A DNA stretch of 64,000 nucleotides from contig CM017563.1 in NCBI GenBank assembly GCA_007844125.1, positions 24,366,394 through 24,430,393 on the forward strand. The letters are read 5' to 3'. The DNA comes from Sinonovacula constricta. Lineage: Eukaryota > Mollusca > Bivalvia > Cardiida > Solecurtidae. Every line of letters begins with the position of its first letter. Position 1 is the first letter of the stretch. The notes under the pieces are model-generated. The model was not told the origin of the DNA. It was given only the letters and a program-made list of their open reading frames with translations, and did no database searches. Shown here one piece after another: positions 56,876 to 64,000 of the stretch. A program made the translations under genes and the position numbers.

Positions 56876-59800
56876 GGTCCAGTTGTATGAATACACACCT
56901 TCCAACCGGAACACTTACCAAACCGGAAACGTCCCCGGTTCTCTATTGCTGAAGTCCGTGCCTACAGCCTTTGAAAGAAAAGGTTTGACATTCGCGGAAA
57001 TCGCTGCATGTCCCCAATTAACCACATCGGTACGGACCATAATATACACAGCCGATTCGGACATGTTATTTCTCATACACACGCGTTCCTGTTTATCTTC
57101 TTTTTTTAAAGACATACCCACTATTGCCACAAGGTCCCCGTTAATGCGTAGAGATTTAAACATTTATACGCACACATGGCCCCCGTAAGGTCCTCATTAT
57201 GCGTTACATTTTAAACAATTACGCAGAATCGGAGTAGTAGTATTTATTCCCTGATATAGTAGCAACAATACTAACAGCGGATGTTGATAGGTTGAGAAAT
57301 ACTCCAGTTCTGTTTAAAATAGGGATGTCAACGGTTAACCAGATATCGCAACCGCATACAACGCACATAACTTTGAAAAGAAATATCAAATGTACGTCTT
57401 TGTTAAATTTGGTTTCACGCGCTATTATTCTGTAGTATACTGTCACCGCGCACAAAATTGGATCAAATCAATAAATAAATCAGCTGAGACTAGACAAGTT
57501 AGAAAACATGACATTCACTATATTATCTTTAATAACACACGAGCAAAATATGGAAATATTCCACTCTCTCTTAACTTTCGATAAACCAAAACCAAATCAA
57601 AACATACTTTAAATATAACAGTTAGCTACCTCAAAAGGGAAGTTCACGTGTGTTTTGGTAATGATGTAACCGAAACGTATATTTAAATTGAAAAAAGGAG
57701 AGGAGTGTATTTATTTTCCGTCTATATAAAGATCGTGCTAAAGTTACATCCATGACAATAGATTTTATAACAAGGAAACAAACTGCATTCCATTGCAACT
57801 TGAGACGATCTGCCTCTTTGTTCATGGAATACTAAAATTGTATACATATTCAGTTGTGTATTTTTTTCCAAATCCGTAGCTTATTAGTACGCAAGCTCCA
57901 TGTAAAGATGATATTCGATACTGTTTCCATTTTCAATTAATGTCACGACAATAAACCACTACCTTTAGGTATTTAAGAATGATCACGTTTGACAGGTACG
58001 GCCTTGTTTAAGTTAAGACAATGTAGTAAAGTATCCAGAAGTATTGGCAGTACAACGTAAGTCATGTAACATTTAAGAGTTTTCATCATATTCTTATCTA
58101 TTTTTCTATCTTAATAAATAATTAAGATATTGACCCTGTTATTTATTCGAGGGCAGCCGTATTGGCCTAATACATACATGTAATTTAAATTATATGAAAG
58201 AAACGGCTTACTTTAAGTTAAACAAAATATATCTCTCTCATCGCTTTTTGGTCCTGTATAGAGGCATAGCATATACAATGCATGCTCACTGTACACAGGC
58301 ATTGCACATGTCCATCAATTCCGTTTTCTTTTTACCCACTTACTAAACAGACATAAAGTTTTTAGGTAATATACACTAAACTTAATTATACCTATTCATA
58401 CGACATAATCTGTATGTATATATTTCTTTTCGACATAAAAATCTATATCGAGAATAAAAAGACACTATTAATTCAATGAAACAGCAGGTAACTTAATGTT
58501 GGTAATTAATACGGAATAATAACTCATTTTGGTATTGGTACAACCCAATAATTCCATGTCGGAAATATATACGGCCTAATAACTCCAGTCGGTAATCTAA
58601 AGACCCAAGTCTGTAATTCATACGGCATAGTAACTCTGTCTCGGTAATTTTTACAACCCAGTCACACTCTGTCGACAATTTATACGGCCTAACAGCCTCA
58701 TATCAGTAGCTTATACGAACTTATAACGTATGTGGGTTTTGCGGCCTTATAACTCCATGCTGGCAATGTGTTTTGGAAATTACGCCATATCGCTTATTTA
58801 TACGGCTTTATATCTCATCATCGATATGTTCAACGATCTAATAACTCCATTTTGGCCTAATATCTCAATTATTACAGATTTGAAAATCTGTGTCGAGAAT
58901 AATTGCAACCTTTTGATTCAATGTACGTAATTCAAACAGCTTGTAACTTCATGCCGATATTTCAGACTACGTGATAGCTCCATTTAGGCAATTTGTGCGG
59001 CCTAACAGCCCCATACCTGTAACTTATACGACCTTATTACTTAATGTAGGTCTATATATGGCCTAATAACTCCATGTCAGCAATGTATATGATCACCATT
59101 GTGATCCAGTCTCAGTGTGAAGCATATACAATGCATGCACATGAAGTAACGAAGTAACACGGTCGTAAACCTCAAACTGAAACATTAAACAACTAATTAT
59201 ACGGTTACGTTGTATTTTTCGGACATTAACATCTAGGTCGAGAATTAATGTAGCCTTTTAGGTCAATGTATGTTATTTAAACGGCGTGCAACTAAATGTC
59301 GGTATATAATACATCATAATAACTCAATTTTTACAGCGTTGTCGGCAATTAATACGGCCTAACAGCTCTATATCGGTTACTTGTACGACCTTTGTGTAGG
59401 TAGTTTATACGGCCTAATAACACTGTATTAGTAAATTTCATGTCCTTATGTCGGCATTGAATACGACATAGTATCTCTGTGTCGGTAATTTATACGGCCT
59501 TATAACATCGATATGTTTTTCGATTTTATAACACCATGACGACAATGTATACGACCAAACTACTAAATATCTATAATATATAACTAAACTCCATGTCAGC
59601 AATTTATAGCGCCTAATATCTCCATATCGGTAAGTTAAACGACCTTAAAACTATATGTCGGTAATTTATACGACCTTAAAGACTATATTTAATATCTGTA
59701 GAAAACTTTTCTCGCACAACCAATTCCCAATTGCTTTGTCGAATAAGAGTGTGTGTTCCCATTTTAGTTGGAAATATGTACATTAATGTGTGTCCCCAAG

Positions 59801-62655
59801 TCCGCTGTAAATGTTCGCATTATTTCAAATTAAGACTTTTTAAGAAAAAGATCATGTCAGCCGAATACATATGTTCATCTATCATCAATATTGCAATATT
59901 AACTTAAAAAACACAAATTAAAGAAGTACCCGTTTATAGTGGTTAGGGGCCAGTCAAACAGCGAAAACGTATGAATCACGCACGAATTAAGCACAGATTT
60001 TCGTTTCTGCGCGGAGCGTGCGTCGAATGCGTAATTCGTGGGTGGAACGAACGTGGACCGTCAGTAATTGTAAGTGGATGTGCGTCGAAGGCGGTTTGTG
60101 CGTGATTTTGAGTTTTGAATTGTTCCAAACTTTTCATGTGCGTTATTCATGAGTCGGCGTGCGTAGTTTATGCGTCGAGTATGCGTGACTATATGCGCGG
60201 GACACGCGTCGGCCGTCAGTGCTTATGCGTCGAAACTGGTTCTAAACCGCGCACGTTCACGTCCGTCCACTGACGCCCCAACTTCATATCACGCATAAAC
60301 CGCGCACGTATCACGTTCATTCCACTACATCCACTGACAATCACTTACAAAACTGACGAATAACATATGACATATCACTGACGGAAAACGCATAACGACG
60401 CACAACCGCTGACGGGGAATGCATTTCCGACGCTTTGCCACGCACAGCCGACGCAGGAATAACTTACATGGACCCCCGACTAACTGATGGAAAACTGATG
60501 AATCACTGATGTTCCACTGACGAATCACTGACAACTCACGTAGGATTTCTTCATGGGTTCAGACTTGGCGGATGGCAGCTGGGTCTGGTAGAATTGCAGA
60601 CTGTCCACTATGAACTTCTCCCGGTCAGTGTACTTCTTTGCTGCCTGGCCAGACTTGTTCTTGGTGAGTCTGACGTACCAATCTTTAATAGACTTCCACC
60701 AGCCCATGATGTGCTCCAATGGCAGCCCCGTCTCATCAGCCTTGGCAGCCCAGATCTGCTTCCTGGTCTTGTACAGATGATGCCCCCGCCTCCACACCTC
60801 GTCGTGCTCAGCCATCCATTCCAGTAGGTCTTCTTCCACCTTAGCTTTAAGAGAAAAGTCACGTTTGGCTATGGCTTTTCCCTTTGATTTACCTTTGCCC
60901 TTGCCCCTCCCCCCCCCCTCCCCAGGGCGTGGATCTTCTTCAGACGTCTCATCAGCAGCAGTACCAGCAGCAGGGTCAGCAGGAAGGGCATGCTCATCTA
61001 AATCCGCAGCATGGACTTCCACTTGGATTGACAGATCAGGAGGTGGAGCGGTAGGCGACCTGCGGGACCTCCTAGCAGCAGCACCAGCAGCAGTTTGTTC
61101 AGCAGCAGCAGCCTCTGGTGGATCTACATGGACTTCTTCTTCAGCAGCCTTCTTCTTCGGCATCTTTGTCTTTGAGGGCAATCGACCTTTCTTGGGTGGC
61201 ATCTTCTTCAAGTAGCCTTCAAGTTGTCTTCAAGTAGTCTTCAAGGTCTTAGGATCACATATCAACCGACGTGAGGTGTTCTGGATTGGCAAAAGGTACT
61301 GAGATACTCCCGTCGGGGACCGCTTTTTATATGCGCGGAACGGTTGTGATAGTGAAGCCGAGGGTGCGTGTTCCGTGCGTGTTCCGTCAGTGATTCATGC
61401 GTCAGGCGTGCTGGTACGTGGAACGTTCGCGAAAGCGTGCGTGTTTGGTCGCGCTCCTTCAGTGATTCATGCGTCGGGCGTGCGTCGAATGTTCGTGGAT
61501 CACTGCACTGTATTTGCTCGTATGCGTCGACGTGCGCGATATGTCAGTGATTCGTCAGTGATTGTAAATGATAAGCGCGTGGTACATGCGTGATTCATGC
61601 GTGATTCGTCAGTGATTTCTACCCCCGACACTCCGAAAATTTGGTAAATTTCTCGACGCACAACCACGCACAAACCCAATCTGTGCGTGATTTGTAAGTG
61701 ATTCGTGCGTGATCGGCTGTGTGACTGGCCCTTTAAATACCATGCATTGTGTGTGCGCGCGTGCGCGCGAGCGCATGATGCGTGCGCGTTTCTATACGTA
61801 TGTGTATTTAAGTATCTGTGTTTCCCTGTATATTAATTAAAGTGTGTATCACTATTTTTGTTACATATTTCTGTTAATGCATACATGGATTTTCCTATAT
61901 GTGGCTTTGTGTCACTCTGCCCGTCTTTGTCCATTTGTCTGCATGACAATGGACACGTTTTAGATGCTTGTTTCTGATCAGCTACATCTGGCTGTTTTTC
62001 AGATAACTGGAAAAAAACAACGACCATTATATTTGTGTGCTTAGTTTCAATTCCATTATATTTGTGTGCTTAGTTTCAATTTTATGTCCATAAATTGTAT
62101 TCTTTAGGTATTTTTATTTTATATTAACTGTAAAGATATAATCTAAAAAAAGTACATTGCTTTGTGTTGCTTGTCATGACTTGGTCATTAGTACCTTTTT
62201 TGTCAAAAAAATTAAAAACTTTAAAGTTTGACAATTTTAACAAAAACATAAATATTTAGTCGGAAAGCAATGGTAATAAAATACATTTTAATTATAATTG
62301 TTATGTTTATTAAATATGAAATAAATGCCAAAAAGTCAAGAGTTTTTGCAACCAGATTTGAAACTAAGCAAAAAGCAGTGATGTCCGTCATTTTTCCATA
62401 TCTCTCAGACTGTCAGGTTTGAGTGTTTTGTGTCTGTCTGACCTCTCCTTTATGTACATACATATAACATATTTGATCCTGCGTAGGTTTGTGTGTATGT
62501 AAGAATGCCTAATGACATGTCATTTTCAGATTTGAACGAGTGTGACCGCAGCGACATAAGCAGATGTCAACACAACTGTCACAACATACCCGGTTCCTTC
62601 TATTGTTCGTGTCGCTCTGGATATAATCTTCAAGGTGACGGAAGAACGTGTATAA
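55093..62655 (+). CDS. EMI-EGF-cbEGF secreted protein (EGFL7- or MEGF6-like), 5' and 3' incomplete
   Basis: Four exons join in phase: 55093-55209, 55977-56056, 56487-56588 and 62530-62655. The first two form an EMI-like domain: YCSYPYPCTYSCTYS, YTEPCGWWYGSRCTRYR, then across the junction TAYTTCHKTC and CCPYYQG, the usual C..CTRYR.aY...CC.g pattern. Exon 3 is one EGF domain (CYGSTDCLNGGVC, CSCPLGFTGGAQC). Exon 4 is a calcium-binding EGF (DLNECD start, CHNIPGSFYCSC, GYNLQGDGRTC) with six Cys. EMI-EGF-cbEGF is the order of EGFL7/8; MEGF6-type proteins start similarly but carry many more EGF repeats. The product should be secreted or extracellular-matrix associated. The last donor (GTAAGT, 62656) shows it continues past the window. 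The large intron 56589-62529 holds a satellite and a PIF/Harbinger element. Confidence 0.8.
55497..55562 (-). other. tRNA-derived sequence (pseudogene or SINE head)
   Basis: Minus strand: TTGGTGTAGTGGTTAAGCG (box A) and GGGTTCGATACCC (box B/T-arm). The acceptor stem and outer T-stem pairs are broken. T-rich runs follow on the 3' side (55440-55490). It lies in the intron between the two EMI exons. Confidence 0.5.
56804..56872. repeat. (GT)n microsatellite
   Basis: Essentially uninterrupted GT dinucleotide run about 215 bp after the EGF exon donor. The Val/Cys and Thr/His frames over it are artefacts. Confidence 0.97.
57000..58470. other. Intronic non-coding stretch
   Basis: Nothing recognised beyond AT-rich DNA within the large intron of the EMI/EGF gene. 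Confidence 0.4.
58480..59690. repeat. Degenerate satellite with ~30-bp theme
   Basis: Many loose repeats of TTATACGGCCTAATAACTCC and ATGTCGGTAA spaced at about 30 bp and its multiples, interrupted by unrelated segments and strongly mutated. It appears to be an old tandem array inside the large intron. Confidence 0.7.
59946..61732. mobile_element. PIF/Harbinger-type DNA transposon with only the Myb/MADF-like ORF
   Basis: The 1.79-kb element has ends GGGGCCAGTCAAACAGC and, in reverse complement, AGGGCCAGTCACACAGCC. It is flanked by TTA on both sides (59943-59945 and 61733-61735), the 3-bp target typical of PIF/Harbinger. Arrays of GTCAGTGATT and GCGTGATTC-type motifs in both orientations fill the subterminal regions (59980-60540 and 61360-61720). 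The only ORF is the minus-strand DNA-binding-like protein at 60525-61211; no DDE transposase is present. GC content is much higher than in the surrounding intron, which points to separate origin. Confidence 0.8.
60525..61211 (-). CDS. Myb/SANT- or MADF-like DNA-binding protein of a Harbinger element
   Basis: Intact 228-codon single-exon frame. Residues 1-30 are Lys/Pro-rich (MPPKKGR, KTKMPKKK). Residues 31-95 are Ala- and acid-rich low complexity. Residues 98-115 form a basic GKGKGKSKGKA linker. From ~119 to 215 there is a trihelical DNA-binding-like region with EEDLLEWMAEHDEVWRR, IWAAKADETGLPLEHIMGWW and TDREKFIVDSLQFYQ, having the spaced Trp residues of Myb/SANT and MADF folds. In PIF/Harbinger elements the second protein brings the transposase to the terminal motifs. 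Here it could act on a transposase supplied in trans. Lack of stops suggests recent activity or selection. The ATG at 61211 is the first of two close Met codons (MKKMPP); the second is equally plausible. Confidence 0.75.
   Translation of the reverse strand: MKKMPPKKGRLPSKTKMPKKKAAEEEVHVDPPEAAAAEQTAAGAAARRSRRSPTAPPPDLSIQVEVHAADLDEHALPADPAAGTAADETSEEDPRPGEGGGRGKGKGKSKGKAIAKRDFSLKAKVEEDLLEWMAEHDEVWRRGHHLYKTRKQIWAAKADETGLPLEHIMGWWKSIKDWYVRLTKNKSGQAAKKYTDREKFIVDSLQFYQTQLPSAKSEPMKKSYVSCQ
61995..62400. mobile_element. MITE, copy 2 (GCTTAGTTTCAA termini)
   Basis: Diverged copy of the 30628-30910 element. It shares TTTTTCAGATAAC, GTGTGCTTAGTTTCAA, AAAGTTTGACA, ATAAATATTTAGTC and ATACATTTTAATTATAAT, and the inverted terminus GCAACCAGATTTGAAACTAA. 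An internal GTGTGCTTAGTTTCAATT segment is duplicated (62034-62081). It lies about 130 bp upstream of the cbEGF exon. Confidence 0.65.
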
Positions 62656-64000
62656 GTAAGTAATAAATGTATGTGTATTTCTTTCATCAGTGACGCAAGA
62701 ACATGTCTCATTGTGTAGTTCTCATGTGTATTTATTTCTTCCGTGATAAAAGAGCATGTTTTAGTTTGTAGTTATTTTATGTGAATTTCTTCCCTCAGTG
62801 ATACAAGGACATGTTTTAGTTTGTAGTTACTTTGTGTGTGTGTGTGTGTGTGTCTTCCCTCGTTAATGCAAAAACATGTTTCAGTTTGCAGCTATTTTAT
62901 GTGTATTCCTTCCCTCAGTTGTACAAGAACATGTCTCAAAAAAGAGTTATTTTATCCCTTGGTTATGCAAGAACATGTCTCAAAATGGAGTTATTTTATC
63001 CCTCAGTTATACAGGAACATGTCTCAAAATGGAGTTATTTTATCCCTCAGTTATACAGGAACATGTCTCAAAATGGAGTTATTTTATCCCTCAGGTATAC
63101 AAGAACATGTCTCAAAATAGAGTTATGTTATTCCTCAGTTATACAGGAACATGTCTCAAAATGGAGTTATTTTATCCCTCGGTTATACATAAACATGTCT
63201 AAAAATAGAGTTATTTTAATCCTCAGTTATACAAGAACATGTCTCAATATGGATTTATTGAATACCTCGGTTATGCATAAACATGTCTCACAATGGAGTT
63301 ATTTTATCCCTCGGTTATACAAGAATATGTCTCAATATGGAGTTATTTTATCCCTCAGTTATACAGGAACATGTCTCAAAATGGAGTTATTTTATCCCTC
63401 AGTTATACAAGAACATGTCTCAAAATGGAGTTATTTTGTCCCTCAGTTATACAAGAACATGTCTCAAAATGGAGTTATTTTATCCCTCAGTTGTACAAGA
63501 ACATGTCTCAAAATGGAGTTATTTTATCCCTCAGTTATACAGGAACATGTCTTAAAATGGAGTTATTTTATCCCTCAGTAATACAAGAACATGTCTCAAA
63601 ATGGACTTATTTTATCCCTCAGTTATACAAGAATATGTCTCAATATGGACTTATTTTATCCCTCAGTTATACAGGAACATGTTTCAATATGGAGTTATTT
63701 TATCCCTCAGTTATACAAGAACATGTCTCAAAATGGAGTTATTTTATCCCTCAGTTATACAAGAACATGTCTCAAAATGGAGTTATTTTATCCCTCAGTT
63801 GTACAAGAACATGTCTCAAAATGGAGTTATTTTATCCCTCAGTTATACAGGAACATGTCTCAAAATGGAGTTATTTTATCCCTCAGTAATACAAAAACAT
63901 GTCTCAAAATGGACTTATTTTATCCCTCAGTTATACAAGAATATGTCTCAATATGGACTTATTTTATCCCTCAGTTATACAGGAACATGTCTCAATATGG
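62635..64000 (+). repeat. 44-bp minisatellite grown from 53-64-bp units at an exon end
   Basis: From 62918 onward a 44-bp unit (GTTATACAAGAACATGTCTC, then AAAATGGAGTTATTTTATCC, then CTCA) repeats to the window end. Upstream, units start at 62635, 62690, 62743, 62798 and 62862 (55, 53, 55, 64 and 56 bp) and share GTGAxxxAAGAxCATGT and TTTCTTCCCTCA. The first unit overlaps the last 21 nt of the cbEGF exon and its donor. Because 44 is not a multiple of 3, the array stays open in several frames and yields long but meaningless ORFs. Confidence 0.93.

Noticed and set aside
56565..57188. Open frames of 113-172 codons over the GT run
   Set aside because: Val/Cys and Thr/His strings come from the GT microsatellite. 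The true exon here is 56487-56588.
60594..61215. Plus-strand frames over the Myb/MADF-like ORF
   Set aside because: Shadows of the minus-strand 228-codon gene; low-complexity Ala/Pro/Ser composition.
62832..63889. Long plus-strand open frames (up to 249 codons)
   Set aside because: They lie wholly in the 44-bp minisatellite. All frames are open because of the unit sequence and period, and there is no start context or domain.

Overview
The window is eukaryotic nuclear DNA from an animal, most probably a bivalve or other mollusc. The evidence is AT-rich intergenic DNA, short exons with canonical GT/AG introns, tRNA-headed SINEs, many MITEs and minisatellites, and animal families such as an adhesion-type GPCR, an ITM2-like membrane protein and an EMI/EGF secreted protein. 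The species cannot be fixed from the sequence alone. No prokaryotic operon, CRISPR array, rRNA or intact tRNA gene was seen.

Bases 1237-15333 (+) hold the 3' part of an adhesion (family B2) GPCR gene. Twelve exons with matching phases encode the seven-helix domain and cytoplasmic tail (398 residues) up to a stop codon. The extracellular part and GPS site lie to the left of the window. Its introns are full of mobile DNA: a SINE beside the first acceptor, a hAT-type MITE 12 nt after a splice donor, a large foldback element, an unclassified repeat present three times, and several minisatellites.

From 15334 to about 32100 the DNA is mostly non-coding. It contains a full SINE (15750-16078), a possible two-exon minus-strand gene (21450-21855), a minisatellite with a unit of about 46 bp (22310-23285), a decayed hAT transposase with a partial second copy (24258-27147), and a MITE near 30.7 kb. 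At 32122-32286 a single exon encodes an ITM2/BRI-like transmembrane segment.

From 33.6 to 52.6 kb is a transposon-rich block: a damaged APE-type LINE with gag, endonuclease, RT and RNase H (I/Nimb-like, minus strand), a second decayed LINE (plus), a SINE with clean target-site duplications, and a gag-like fragment. It also holds an intronless broken gene of about 4.4 kb (46639-51002, minus). Its N-terminus is Zn-finger-like, its C-terminal half matches the motif order of FEN1/XPG nucleases, and it ends in a Cys-rich tail. That family is the best candidate here for an undescribed system.

From 55093 onward a plus-strand gene encodes an EMI domain, an EGF domain and a calcium-binding EGF domain (EGFL7- or MEGF6-like) and continues beyond base 64000. 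One intron holds a PIF/Harbinger-type element (59946-61732) that carries only a Myb/MADF-like ORF. The next intron holds a 44-bp minisatellite whose oldest unit overlaps the exon's own splice donor.
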